Shown: positions 14,101 to 30,105 of the stretch, in pieces
Numbering within the stretch: position 1 is the first letter of the stretch
Layout of the letters: every line of letters begins with the position of its first letter
From: Bathymodiolus brooksi
Lineage: Eukaryota; Mollusca; Bivalvia; Mytilida; Modiolidae
Direction: 5' to 3'
Assembly: GCA_963680875.1 (NCBI GenBank)
Contig: OY804588.1
Span: forward strand, 78,888,829-78,952,828
DNA length: 64,000 nucleotides
Position numbers and translations under genes: made by a program
Notes under the pieces: model-generated
Databases searched by the model: none
The model's input: the letters and a program-made list of their open reading frames with translations, nothing else
Told to the model about the DNA's origin: nothing

Positions 14101-16557
14101 AGGACAGACAACACTAAAATATTCTATATCTACTACAGGACAGACAACACTAAAATATTCTATATCTACTACAGGACAGACAACATTAAAATCTTCTTTA
14201 TCTACTACAGGACAGACAACACAAAATATTCTATATCTGCTACAGGACAGACAACACTAAAATCTTCTATATCTACTACATGACAGACAACACTAAAATC
14301 TTCTATATCTACTACTAGACAGACAACTCTAACATCTTCTATATCTACTACAGGACAGACAACACTAAAATCTTCCATATCTACTACAGCAGACAGACAA
14401 CACTAAAATCTTCTATATCTACTACAGGACAGACAACAGTACTATCTTCTATTTCTACTACATGACAGACAACAGTAAAACTTCTATATCTACTACAGGA
14501 CAGACAACAGTAAAATCTTCTATATCTACTACAGGAGAGACAACACTAAAATCTTCTATATCTACTGCAGCAAACAGATAACAGTGAAATCTTCTATATC
14601 TACTACTAGACAAACAACACTAAAATCGTCTATATATACTGCAGTACAGACAACACTAAAATCTTCTATATATACTGCAGTACAGACAACACTAAAATCT
14701 TCTATATCTACTACAGGACAGACAACACTAAAATCTTCTATATCTACTACAGGACAGACAACACTAAAATCTTCTATATCTACTACATGACAGACAACAC
14801 TAAAATCTTCTATATCTACTACTAGACAGACATCTCTAACATCTTCTATATCCACTACAGGACAGACAACACTAACATCTTCCATATCTACTACAGCAGA
14901 CAGACAACACTAAAATCTTCTATATCTACTACAGGACAGACAACAGTAAAATCTTCTATGTCTACTACAGTAGACAGACAACTCTAAAATCTTCTATATC
15001 TACTACATGACAGACAACAGTAAAACTTCTATATCTACTACAGGACAGACAACAGTAAAATCTTCTATATCTACTACAGGAGAGACAACACTAAAATCTT
15101 CTATATCTACTGCAGCAGACAGATAACAGTGAAATCTTCTATATCTACTACTAGACAAACAACACTAAAATCGTCTATATATACTGCAGTACAGACAACA
15201 CTAAAATCTTCTATATATACTGCAGTACAGACAACACTAAAATCTTCTATATCTACTACAGGACAGACAACACTAAAATCTTCTATATCTACTACAGGAC
15301 AGACAACACTAAAATCTTCTATATCTACTACATGACAGACAACACTAAAATCTTCTATATCTACTACTAGACAGACATCTCTAACATCTTCTATATCCAC
15401 TACAGGACAGACAACACTAACATCTTCCATATCTACTACAGCAGACAGACAACACTAAAATCTTCTATATCTACTACAGGACAGACAACAGTAAAATCTT
15501 CTATGTCTACTACAGTAGACAGACAACTCTAAAATCTTCTATATCTACTACAGGACAGACAACAGTAAAATCTTCTATATCTACTTCAGGACAGACAACA
15601 CTAAAATCTTCTATATCTACTACAGGACAGACAATATTAAAATCTTCTCTATCTACTACAAGACAGACAACACTAAAATCTTCTATATATACTACAGGAC
15701 AGAGAACAGTAAAATCTTCTATATCTACTACAGGACAGACAACACTAAAATATTCCATTTCTACTACAGCAGACAGACAACACTAAAATCTTCTATATCT
15801 ACTACAGGACAGACAACAGTAAAATCTTCAATATCTACTACAGGACAGACAACACTAAAATCTTCCATATCTACTACAGCAGACAGACAACACTAAAATC
15901 TTCTATATCTTCTACAGGACGGACAACAGTAAAATCTTCTATATCTACTACAGGACAGACAACACTAAAATCTTCTATATCTACTGCAGTACAGACAACA
16001 CTAAAATCTTCTATATCTACTACAGGACAGACAACACTAAAATCTTCTATATCTACTACAGGACAGACAACACTAAAATCTTCCATTTCTACTACAGCAG
16101 ACAGAAAACACTAAAATCTTCTATATCTACTACAGAACAGAAAACAGTACAATCTTCAATATCTACTACAGGACAGACAACACTAAAATCTTCTATATCT
16201 ACTACAGCAGACAGACACCACAAACAGCTTCTATATCTACTGCAGTACAGACAACGCTAAAATCTTCTATATCTACTACAGGACAGACAACACTAAAATC
16301 TTCTATATCTACTACAGGACAGACAACACTAAAATCTTTTATATATACTACAGGACAGACAACACTAAAATCTTCTATATCTACTACAGGACAGACAACA
16401 CTAAAATCTTCCATATCTACTACAGGACAGACAACACTAAAATTTTCTATATCTACTACAGGACAGACAACAGTAAAATCTTCTATATCTACTGCAGCAG
16501 ACAGACAACAGTAAAATCTTCTATATCTACTACAGGACAGACAACACTAAAATCTTC
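11118..16557. repeat. 5,440-bp higher-order repeat, copy 2
   Basis: Nearly identical to the preceding block at a constant offset of 5,440 bp, with no net indel. One difference that I can point to is G at 9133 against A at 14573. The nested 545-bp duplication is present again at 14454-14998 and 14999-15543, so it predates the large duplication. The right edge is set where 16561-16570 departs from 11121-11130. Confidence 0.93.
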
Positions 16558-18052
16558 TATATCTACTACAGGACAGACAACACTAAAATCTTCTATATCT
16601 ACTACAGGACAGACAACGCTAAAATCTTCTATATCTACTACAGGGCAGACAACACTAAAATCTTCTATATCTACTACATGACAGACAACACTAAAATCTT
16701 CTATATCTACTACTAGAGAGACACCTCTAACATCTTCTATATCTACTACAGGAAAGACAACACTAAAATCTTCCATATCCACTACAGCAGACAGACAACA
16801 CTAAAATCTTCTATATCTACTACAGGACAGACAACACTAAAATATTCTATATCTACTACAGCAGACAGACAACTCTAAAATCTTCTATATCTACTACAGG
16901 ACAGACAACAGTAAAATCTTCTATATCTACTACAGGACAGACAACACTAAAATCTTCTATATCTACTACAGGACAGACAACACTAAAATCTTCCATATTT
17001 ACTACAAGACAGACCACACTAAAATCTTCTATATAAACTACAGGACAGACAACACTAAAAACTTCTATATCTACTACAGGACAGACAACACTAAAATCTT
17101 CCATTTCTACTACAGCAGACAGAAAACACTAAAATCTTCTATATCTACTACAGAACAGAAAACAGTACAATCTTCAATATCTACTACAGGACAGACAACA
17201 CTAAAATCTTCAATATCTACTACAGCAGACAGACAACACTAAAATCTTCTATATCTACTACAGGACAGACAAAAGTAAAATCTTCTATATCTACTACAGC
17301 AGACAGACAACACTAAAATCTTCTATATCTACTACAGGACAGACAACACTAAAATTTTCTATATCTACTACAGGACAGACAACAGTAAAATCTTCTATAT
17401 CTACTGCAGCAGACAGACAACAGTACAATCTTCTATATCTACTACAGGACAGACAACACTAAAATCTTCTATATCTACTACAGGACAGACAACATTAAAA
17501 TCTTCTATATCTACTACAGGACAGACAACACTAAAATCTTCTATATCTACTACAGGACAGACAACGCTAAAATCTTCTATATCTACTACAGGACAGACAA
17601 CACTAAAATCTTCTATATCTACTACATGACAGACAACACTAAAATCTTCTATATCTACTACTAGAGAGACACCTCTAACATCTTCTATATCTACTACAGG
17701 ACAGACAACACTAAAATCTTCCATATCCACTACAGCAGACAGACAACACTAAAATCTTCTATATCTACTACAGGACAGACAACACTAAAATCTTCTATAT
17801 CTACTACAGCAGACAGACAACTCTAAAATCTTCTATATCTACTACAGGACAGACAACAGTAAAATCTTCTATATCTACTACAGGACAGACAACACTAAAA
17901 TCTTCTATATCTACAACAGGACAGACAACACTAAAATCTTCTATATCTACTACAAGACAGACCACACTAAAATCTTCTATATATACTACAGGACAGACAA
18001 CACTAAAAACTTCTATATCTACTACAGGACAGACAACACTAAAATCTCCCAT
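16491..18052. repeat. Tandem units of about 0.9 kb
   Basis: Landmarks in 16491-17104 recur 912 bp later at the left side and 948 bp later at the right side; the difference is one extra 36-bp monomer. The same 948-bp spacing links 19408 with 20356, 19730 with 20678, and their copies 23124 with 24072 and 23446 with 24394. The unit of about 0.9 kb was therefore already present when the 3,716-bp block was duplicated. Confidence 0.8.
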
Positions 18053-21000
18053 TTCTACTACAGCAGACAGACAACACTAAAATCTTCTATATCTACTACA
18101 GAACAGACAACAGTACAATCTTCAATATCTACTACAGGAAAGACAACTTTAGCATCTTCTATATCTACTACAGCAGACAGACACCACAAACAGCTTCTAT
18201 ATCTACTGCAGTACAGACAACGCTAAAATCTTCTATATCTACTACAGGACAGACAACACTAAAATCTTCTATATCTACTACAGGACAGACAACACTAAAA
18301 TCTTTTATATATACTACAGGACAGACAACACTAAAATCTTCTATATCTACTACAGGACAGACAACAGTAAAATCTTCCATATATACTACAGCAGAGAGAC
18401 AACACTAAAATCTTCAATATCTACTACAGGACAGACAAAAGTAAAATCTTCTATATCTACTACAGCAGACAGACAACGCTAAAATCTTCTATATCTACTA
18501 CAGGACAGACAACACTAAAATTTTCTATATCTACTACAGGACAGACAACAGTAAAATCTTCTATATCTACTGCAGCAGACAGACAACAGTAAAATCTTCT
18601 ATATCTACTACAGGACAGACAACGCTAAAATCTTCTATATCTACTACAGGGCAGACAACACTAAAATCTTCTATATCTACTACATGACAGACAACACTAA
18701 AAACTTCTATATCTACTACAGGACAGACAACACTAAAATCTCCCATTTCTACTACAGCAGACAGACAACACTAAAATATTCTATATCTACTACAGAACAG
18801 ACAACAGTACAATCTTCAATATCTACTACAGGAAAGACAACTTTAGCATCTTCTATATCTACTACAGCAGACAGACACCACAAACAGCTTCTATATCTAC
18901 TGCAGTACAGACAACGCTAAAATCTTCTATATCTACTACAGGACAGACAACACTAAAATCTTCTATATCTACTACAGGACAGACAACACTAAAATCTTTT
19001 ATATATACTACAGGACAGACAACACTAAAATCTTCTATATCTACTACAGGACAGACAACAGTAAAATCTTCCATATCTACTACAGCAGAGAGACAACACT
19101 AAAATCTTCTATATCTACTACAGGACAGACAACACTAAAATTTTCTATATCTACTACAGGACAGACAACAGTAAAATCTTCTATATCTACTGCAGCAGAC
19201 AGACAACAGTAAAATCTTCTATATCTACTACAGGACAGACAACGCTAAAATCTTCTATATCTACTACAGGGCAGACAACACTAAAATCTTCTATATCTAC
19301 TACATGACAGACAACACTAAAATCTTCTATATCTACTACTAGAGAGACACCTCTAACATCTTCTATATCTACTACAGGACAGACAACACTAAAATCTTCC
19401 ATATCCACTACAGCAGACAGACAACACTAAAATCTTCTATATCTACTACAGGACAGACAACACTAAAATATTCTATATCTACTACAGCAGACAGACAACT
19501 CTAAAATCTTCTATATCTACTACAGGACAGACAACAGTAAAATCTTCTATATATACTACAGGACAGACAACACTAAAATCTTCTATATCTACTACAGGAC
19601 AGACAACACTAAAATCTTCCATATTTACTACAAGACAGACCACACTAAAATCTTCTATATATACTACAGGACAGACAACACTAAAAACTTCTATATCTAC
19701 TACAGGACAGACAACACTAAAATCTTCCATTTCTACTACAGCAGACAGAAAACACTAAAATCTTCTATATCTACTACAGAACAGAAAACAGTACAATCTT
19801 CAATATCTACTACAGGACAGACAACACTAAAATCTTCAATATCTACTACAGCAGACAGACAACACTAAAATCTTCTATATCTACTACAGGACAGACAAAA
19901 GTAAAATCTTCTATATCTACTACAGCAGACAGACAACACTAAAATGTTCTATATCTACTACTGGACAGACAACACTAAAATTTTCTATATCTACTACAGG
20001 ACAGACAACAGTAAAATCTTCTATATCTACTGCAGCAGACAGACAACAGTACAATCTTCTATATCTACTACAGGACAGACAACACTAAAATATTCTATAT
20101 CTACTACAGGACAGACAACATTAAAATCTTCTATATCTACTACAGGACAGACAACACTAAAATCTTCTATATCTACTACAGGACAGACAACGCTAAAATC
20201 TTCTATATCTACTACAGGACAGACAACACTAAAATCTTCTATATCTACTACATGACAGACAACACTAAAATCTTCTATATCTACTACTAGAGAGACACCT
20301 CTAACATCTTCTATATCTACTACAGGACAGACAACACTAAAATCTTCCATATCCACTACAGCAGACAGACAACACTAAAATCTTCTATATCTACTACAGG
20401 ACAGACAACACTAAAATCTTCTATATCTACTACAGCAGACAGACAACTCTAAAATCTTCTATATCTACTATAGGACAGACAACAGTAAAATCTTCTATAT
20501 CTACTACAGGACACACAACACTAAAATCTTCTATATCTACAACAGGACAGACAACACTAAAATCTTCTATATCTACTACAAGACAGACCACACTAAAATC
20601 TTCTATATATACTACAGAACAGACAACAGTACAATCTTCAATATCTACTACAGGACAGACAACACTAAAATCTTCCATATCTACTACAGCAGACAGACAA
20701 CATTAAATCTTCTATATCTACTAAAGGACAGACAACAGTAAAATCTTCTATATCTACTACAGGACAGACAACACTAAAATCTTCTATATCTACTGCAGTA
20801 CAGACAACACTAAAATCTTCCATATCTACTACAGCAGACAGACAACATTAAATCTTCTATATCTACTACAGGACAGACAACAGTAAAATCTTCTATATCT
20901 ACTACAGGACAGACAACACTAAGATCTTCTATATCTACTGCAGTACAGACAACACTAAAATCTTCAATATCTACTACAGGACAGACCACACTAAAATCTT

Positions 21001-21538
21001 CTATATCTACTACAGCAGACAGACAACACTAAAATCTTCTATATCTACTGCAGTACAGACAACACTAAAATGTTCTATATCTACTACAGTACAGACAACA
21101 CTAAAATCTTCAATATCTACTACAGGACAGACAACACTAAAATCTTCCATATCTACTACAGCAGACAGACAACACTAAAATCTTCTATATCTACTACAGG
21201 ACAGACAACAGTAAAATCTTCTATATCTACTACAGGACAGACAACACTAAAATCTTCTATATCTACTGCAGTACAGACAACACTAAAATCTTCAATATCT
21301 ACTACAGGACAGACAACACTAAAATCTTCTATATCTACTACAGGACATACAACCCTAACATCTTCTATATCTACTACAGCAGAAAGACAACACTAACATC
21401 TTCTATATCTACTGCAGTAAAGACAACACTAAAATCTTCTATATCTACTACAGGACAGACAACACTAAAATCTTTTATATCTACTACAGCAGACAGACAA
21501 CACTAAAATCTTCTATATCTACTGCAGTACAGACAACA
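17823..21538. repeat. 3,716-bp higher-order repeat, copy 1
   Basis: This block recurs immediately downstream with a constant offset of 3,716 bp. The left edge is set by T at 17822 against A at 21538. Inside it, a segment at 18168-18380 repeats at 18862-19074 (694 bp apart), and units of about 0.9 kb are visible. Confidence 0.92.
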
Positions 21539-24500
21539 CTAAAATCTTCTATATCTACTACAGGACAGACAACAGTAAAATCTTCTATATCTACTACAGG
21601 ACAGACAACACTAAAATCTTCTATATCTACAACAGGACAGACAACACTAAAATCTTCTATATCTACTACAAGACAGACCACACTAAAATCTTCTATATAT
21701 ACTACAGGACAGACAACACTAAAAACTTCTATATCTACTACAGGACAGACAACACTAAAATCTCCCATTTCTACTACAGCAGACAGACAACACTAAAATC
21801 TTCTATATCTACTACAGAACAGACAACAGTACAATCTTCAATATCTACTACAGGAAAGACAACTTTAGCATCTTCTATATCTACTACAGCAGACAGACAC
21901 CACAAACAGCTTCTATATCTACTGCAGTACAGACAACGCTAAAATCTTCTATATCTACTACAGGACAGACAACACTAAAATCTTCTATATCTACTACAGG
22001 ACAGACAACACTAAAATCTTTTATATATACTACAGGACAGACAACACTAAAATCTTCTATATCTACTACAGGACAGACAACAGTAAAATCTTCCATATAT
22101 ACTACAGCAGAGAGACAACACTAAAATCTTCAATATCTACTACAGGACAGACAAAAGTAAAATCTTCTATATCTACTACAGCAGACAGACAACGCTAAAA
22201 TCTTCTATATCTACTACAGGACAGACAACACTAAAATTTTCTATATCTACTACAGGACAGACAACAGTAAAATCTTCTATATCTACTGCAGCAGACAGAC
22301 AACAGTAAAATCTTCTATATCTACTACAGGACAGACAACGCTAAAATCTTCTATATCTACTACAGGGCAGACAACACTAAAATCTTCTATATCTACTACA
22401 TGACAGACAACACTAAAAACTTCTATATCTACTACAGGACAGACAACACTAAAATCTCCCATTTCTACTACAGCAGACAGACAACACTAAAATATTCTAT
22501 ATCTACTACAGAACAGACAACAGTACAATCTTCAATATCTACTACAGGAAAGACAACTTTAGCATCTTCTATATCTACTACAGCAGACAGACACCACAAA
22601 CAGCTTCTATATCTACTGCAGTACAGACAACGCTAAAATCTTCTATATCTACTACAGGACAGACAACACTAAAATCTTCTATATCTACTACAGGACAGAC
22701 AACACTAAAATCTTTTATATATACTACAGGACAGACAACACTAAAATCTTCTATATCTACTACAGGACAGACAACAGTAAAATCTTCCATATCTACTACA
22801 GCAGAGAGACAACACTAAAATCTTCTATATCTACTACAGGACAGACAACACTAAAATTTTCTATATCTACTACAGGACAGACAACAGTAAAATCTTCTAT
22901 ATCTACTGCAGCAGACAGACAACAGTAAAATCTTCTATATCTACTACAGGACAGACAACGCTAAAATCTTCTATATCTACTACAGGGCAGACAACACTAA
23001 AATCTTCTATATCTACTACATGACAGACAACACTAAAATCTTCTATATCTACTACTAGAGAGACACCTCTAACATCTTCTATATCTACTACAGGACAGAC
23101 AACACTAAAATCTTCCATATCCACTACAGCAGACAGACAACACTAAAATCTTCTATATCTACTACAGGACAGACAACACTAAAATATTCTATATCTACTA
23201 CAGCAGACAGACAACTCTAAAATCTTCTATATCTACTACAGGACAGACAACAGTAAAATCTTCTATATATACTACAGGACAGACAACACTAAAATCTTCT
23301 ATATCTACTACAGGACAGACAACACTAAAATCTTCCATATTTACTACAAGACAGACCACACTAAAATCTTCTATATATACTACAGGACAGACAACACTAA
23401 AAACTTCTATATCTACTACAGGACAGACAACACTAAAATCTTCCATTTCTACTACAGCAGACAGAAAACACTAAAATCTTCTATATCTACTACAGAACAG
23501 AAAACAGTACAATCTTCAATATCTACTACAGGACAGACAACACTAAAATCTTCAATATCTACTACAGCAGACAGACAACACTAAAATCTTCTATATCTAC
23601 TACAGGACAGACAAAAGTAAAATCTTCTATATCTACTACAGCAGACAGACAACACTAAAATGTTCTATATCTACTACTGGACAGACAACACTAAAATTTT
23701 CTATATCTACTACAGGACAGACAACAGTAAAATCTTCTATATCTACTGCAGCAGACAGACAACAGTACAATCTTCTATATCTACTACAGGACAGACAACA
23801 CTAAAATATTCTATATCTACTACAGGACAGACAACATTAAAATCTTCTATATCTACTACAGGACAGACAACACTAAAATCTTCTATATCTACTACAGGAC
23901 AGACAACGCTAAAATCTTCTATATCTACTACAGGACAGACAACACTAAAATCTTCTATATCTACTACATGACAGACAACACTAAAATCTTCTATATCTAC
24001 TACTAGAGAGACACCTCTAACATCTTCTATATCTACTACAGGACAGACAACACTAAAATCTTCCATATCCACTACAGCAGACAGACAACACTAAAATCTT
24101 CTATATCTACTACAGGACAGACAACACTAAAATCTTCTATATCTACTACAGCAGACAGACAACTCTAAAATCTTCTATATCTACTATAGGACAGACAACA
24201 GTAAAATCTTCTATATCTACTACAGGACACACAACACTAAAATCTTCTATATCTACAACAGGACAGACAACACTAAAATCTTCTATATCTACTACAAGAC
24301 AGACCACACTAAAATCTTCTATATATACTACAGAACAGACAACAGTACAATCTTCAATATCTACTACAGGACAGACAACACTAAAATCTTCCATATCTAC
24401 TACAGCAGACAGACAACATTAAATCTTCTATATCTACTAAAGGACAGACAACAGTAAAATCTTCTATATCTACTACAGGACAGACAACACTAAAATCTTC

Positions 24501-25254
24501 TATATCTACTGCAGTACAGACAACACTAAAATCTTCCATATCTACTACAGCAGACAGACAACATTAAATCTTCTATATCTACTACAGGACAGACAACAGT
24601 AAAATCTTCTATATCTACTACAGGACAGACAACACTAAGATCTTCTATATCTACTGCAGTACAGACAACACTAAAATCTTCAATATCTACTACAGGACAG
24701 ACCACACTAAAATCTTCTATATCTACTACAGCAGACAGACAACACTAAAATCTTCTATATCTACTGCAGTACAGACAACACTAAAATGTTCTATATCTAC
24801 TACAGTACAGACAACACTAAAATCTTCAATATCTACTACAGGACAGACAACACTAAAATCTTCCATATCTACTACAGCAGACAGACAACACTAAAATCTT
24901 CTATATCTACTACAGGACAGACAACAGTAAAATCTTCTATATCTACTACAGGACAGACAACACTAAAATCTTCTATATCTACTGCAGTACAGACAACACT
25001 AAAATCTTCAATATCTACTACAGGACAGACAACACTAAAATCTTCTATATCTACTACAGGACATACAACTCTAACATCTTCTATATCTACTACAGCAGAA
25101 AGACAACACTAACATCTTCTATATCTACTGCAGTAAAGACAACACTAAAATCTTCTATATCTACTACAGGACAGACAACACTAAAATCTTTTATATCTAC
25201 TACAGCAGACAGACAACACTAAAATCTTCTATATCTACTGCAGTACAGACAACA
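21539..25254. repeat. 3,716-bp higher-order repeat, copy 2
   Basis: Nearly identical to the previous block. One difference that I can cite is C at 21354 against T at 25070. Matching continues for some tens of bases past 25254 and breaks near 25310, where a 38-bp monomer appears instead of a 36-bp one. Confidence 0.92.
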
Positions 25255-25469
25255 CTAAAATCTTCTATATCTACTACAGGACAGACAACAGTAAAATCTT
25301 CTATATCTACAACAGCAGACAGACAACACTAAGATCTTCTATATCTACTACAGGACAGACAACATTAAAATCTTCTATATCTACTGCAGTACAGACAACA
25401 CTAAAATCTTCTATATCTACTACAGGACAGACAACAGTAAAATCTTCTATATCTACTACAGGACAGAAA

Positions 25470-28210
25470 ACACTAAAATTTTCTCTATCTACTACTGGAC
25501 AGATAACACTAAAATCTTCTATATCTACTACAGGACAGACAGCACTAATATCTTCTATATCTACTACAGGACAGACAACACTAAAATCTTCTTTATCTAC
25601 TACAGGACAGACACCACTACAATCTTCTATATCTACTACAGGACAGACAACACTAAAATCTTCTATATCTACTACAGAACAGAAAACACTAATTTTTTTT
25701 ATATCTACTACAGAAAGACAACACTATAATCTTCCATTTCTACTACAGGACACACAACACTAAGATCTTCTATATCTGCTACAGAACAGACGACACTAAA
25801 ATCTGCTATATCTACTACAGGACAGACAACACTAAAATCTTCTATATTTACTACTAGACAGACAACCCTAAAATCTTCTATATCTACTACAGGACAGACA
25901 ACACTAAAATCTTCCATATCTACTACAGGACAGACAACACCAAAATCTTCTATATCTGATACAGGACAGACAACAATAAAATCTTCTATATCTACTACAG
26001 GACAGACAATTCTAAAATCTTCTATATCTACTACAGGACAGAAAACACTAAAATCTTCTATATCTACTACAGGACAGACAACACTAAAATCTTCTATATC
26101 TACTACAGGACAGACAACACTAAAATCTTCTAAATCTACTACAGGACAGACAACACTAAAATCTTCTATATCTACTACAGGACTGACAACTTTAACATCT
26201 TCTATATCTACTACAGCAGACAGACACCACAAACATCTTCCATATCTACTACAGCAGACAGACAACACTAAAATCTTCTATATCTACTACAGGACAGACA
26301 ACAGTAAAATCTTCTATATCTACTACAGGACAGACAACACTAAAATCTTCAATATCTACTACAGGACAGACAACACTAAAATCTTCTATATATACTACAG
26401 AACAGACAAAACTAAAATCTTCCATATCTACTACAGCAGACAGACAACACTAAAATCTTCTATATCTACTACAGGACAGACAACACTAAAATCTTCTATA
26501 TATACTACAGGACAGACAACACTAAGATATTCTATATCTACTACAGGACAGACAACACTAAAATATTCTATATCTACTACAGGACAGACAACACTAAAAT
26601 CTTCTATATCTACTACAGGACAGACAACATTAAAATCTTCTATATCTACTACAGGACAGACAACACAAAATATTCTATGTCTGCTACAGGACAGACAACA
26701 CTAAAATCTTCTATATCTACTACATGACAGACAACACTAAAATCTTCTATATCTACTACTAGACAGACAACTCTAACATCTTCTATATCTACTACAGGAC
26801 AGACAACACTAAAATCTTCCATATCTACTACAGCAGACAGACAACACTAAAATCTTCTATATCTACTACAGGACAGACAACAGTAAAATCTTCTATTTCT
26901 ACTACATGACAGACAACAGTAAAATCTTCTATATCTACTACAGGACAGACAACAGTAAAATCTTCTATATCTACTACAGGAGAGACAATACTAAAATCTT
27001 CTATATCTACTACAGCAGACAGATAACAGTGAAATCTTCTATATCTACTACAGACAGACAACACTAAAATCGTCTATATATACTGCAGTACAGACAACAC
27101 TAAAATCTTCTATATATACTGCAGTACAGACAACACTAAAATCTTCTATATCTACTACAGGACAGACAACACTAAAATCTTCTATATCTACTACAGGACA
27201 GACAACACTAAAATCTTCTATATCTACTACATGACAGACAACACTAAAATCTTCTATATCTACTACAGCAGACAGACAACACTAACATCTTCCATATCTA
27301 CTACAGCAGACAGACAACACTAAAATCTTCTATATCTACTACAGGACAGACAACAGTAAAATCTTCTATGTCTTCTACAGTAGACAGACAACACTAAAAT
27401 CTTCTATATCTACTACAGGACAGATAATATTAAAATCTTCTATATCTACTACAAGACAGACAACACTAAAATCTTCTATATATACTACAGGACAGAGAAC
27501 AGTAAAATCTTCTATATCTACTACAGGACAGACAACACTAAAATATTCCATTTCTACTACAGCAGACAGACAACACTAAAATCCTCTATATCTACTACAG
27601 GACAGACAACAGTAAAATCTTCAATATCTACTACAGGACAGACAACACTAAAATCTTCCATATCTACTACAGCAGACGGACAACACTAAAATCTTCTATA
27701 TCTTCTACAGGACAGACAACACTAAAATCTTCTATATCTACAACAGGACAGACAACACTAAAATCTTCTATATCTACTGCAGTACAGAAAACAGTAAAAT
27801 CTTCTATATCTACTACAGGACAGACAACACTAAAATATTCCATTTCTACTACAGCAGACAGACAACACTAAAATCTTCTATATCTACTACAGGACAGACA
27901 ACAGTAAAATCTTCAATATCTACTACAGGACAGACAACACTAAAATCTTCCATATCTACTACAGCAGACAGACAACACTAAAATCTTCTATATCTTCTAC
28001 AGGACAGACAACACTAAAATCTTCTATATCTACTACAGGACGGACAACACTAAAATCTTCTATATCTACAGCAGTACAGACAACAGTAAAATCTTCTATA
28101 TCTACTACAAGACAGACAACACTAAAATCTTCTATATATACTATAGGACAGAGAACAGTAAAATCTTCTATATCTACTACAGGACAGACAACACTAAAAT
28201 ATTCCATTTC
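25470..28210. repeat. Third, diverged copy of part of the 5,440-bp unit
   Basis: The order of rare variants matches the second half of the 5,440-bp unit. For example 25708-26268 corresponds to the right part of 7488-8456, including the CACCACAAACATC monomer near its end. The stretch 27959-28207 corresponds to 10070-10318. Substitutions and missing monomers show that it is older than the pair at 5678-16557. Confidence 0.75.
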
Positions 28211-29599
28211 TACTACAGCAGACAGACAACACTAAAATCTTCTATTTCTACTACAGGACAGACAACAGTAAAATCTTCAATATCTACTACAGGACAGACA
28301 ACACTAAAATCTTCCATATCTACTACAGCAGACAGACAACACTAAAATCTTCTATATCTTCTACAGGACAGACAACACTAAAATCTTCTATATCTACTAC
28401 AGGACAGACAACACTAAAATCTTCTATATCTACTGCAGTACAGACAACAGTAAAATCTTCTATATCTACTACAGGACAGACAACACTAAAACCTTCTATA
28501 TCTACTACAGGACAGACAACACTAAAATCTTTTATATATACTACAGGACAGACAACACTAAAATCTTCTATATCTACTACAGGACAGACAACAGTAAAAT
28601 CTTCCATATCTACTACAGCAGAGAGACAACACTAAAATCTTCTATATCTACTACAGGACAGACAAAAGTAAAATCTTCTATATCTACTACAGCAGACAGA
28701 CAACACTAAAATCTTCTATATCTACTACAGGACAGGCAACAGTAAAATTTACTATATCTACTACAGGACAGACAACAGTAAAATCTTCTATATCTACTAC
28801 AGGACAGACAACACTAAAATCTTCTATATCTACTACAGGACAGACAACATTAAAATCTTCTATATCTACTACAGGACAGACAACACTAAAATCTTCTATA
28901 TCTACTACAGGACAGACAAAAGTAAAATCTTCTATATCTACTACAGCAGACAGACAACACTAAAATCTTCTATATCTACTACAGGACAGGCAACACTAAA
29001 ATTTTCTATATCTACTGCAGCAGACAGACAACAGTAACATCTTCTATATCTACTACAGGACAGACAACACTAAAATCTTCTATATCTACTACAGGACAGA
29101 CAACATTAAAATTTTCTATATCTACTACAGGACAGACAACACTAAAATCTTCTATATCTACTACAGGACAGACAACGCTAAAATCTTCTATATCTACTAC
29201 AGGACAGACAACAGTAAAATCTTCTATATCTACTACATGACAGACAACACTAAAATCTTCTATATCTACTACTAGAGAGACACCTCTAACATCTTCTATA
29301 TCTACTACAGGACAGACAACACTAAAATCTTCCATATCCACTACAGCAGACAGACAACACTAAATTCTTCTATATCTACTACAGGACAGACAACACTAAA
29401 ATCTTCTATATCTACTACAGCAGACAGACAACTCTAAAATCTTCTACATCTACTACAGGACAGACAACAGTAAAGTCTTCTATATCTACTACAGGACAGA
29501 CAACACTAAAATCTTCTATATCTACTACAGGACAGACAACACTAAAATCTTCCATATCTACTACAAGACAGACCACACCAAAATCTTCTATATATACTT

Positions 29600-30105
29600 C
29601 AGGACAGACAAAAGTAAAATCTTCTATATCTACTACAGCAGACAGACAACACTAAAATGTTCTATATCTACTACTGGACAGACAACACTAAAATTTTCTA
29701 TATCTACTACAGGACAGACAACAGTAAAATCTTCTATATCTACTGCAGCAGACAGACAACAGTACAATCTTCTATATCTACTACAGGACAGACAACACTA
29801 AAATATTCTATATCTACTACAGGACAGACAACATTAAAATCTTCTATATCTACTACAGGACAGACAACACTAAAATCTTCTATATCTACTACAGGACAGA
29901 CAACGCTAAAATCTTCTATATCTACTACAGGACAGACAACACTAAAATCTTCTATATCTACTACATGACAGACAACACTAAAATCTTCTATATCTACTAC
30001 TAGAGAGACACCTCTAACATCTTCTATATCTACTACAGGACAGACAACACTAAAATCTTCCATATCCACTACAGCCGACAGACAACACTAAAATCTTCTA
30101 TATCT
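29600..30105. repeat. Block shared with 19887 and 23604 regions
   Basis: About 500 bp with the unusual monomers AAAATGTTCTATATC and TACTACTGGACAGAC match the blocks beginning near 19887 and 23604. The offset from the nearer copy is 5,997 bp. Its two long open frames are residue-for-residue the same as in those copies. It is not in tandem with them, so a segment was moved or the intervening DNA was inserted later. Confidence 0.8.
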
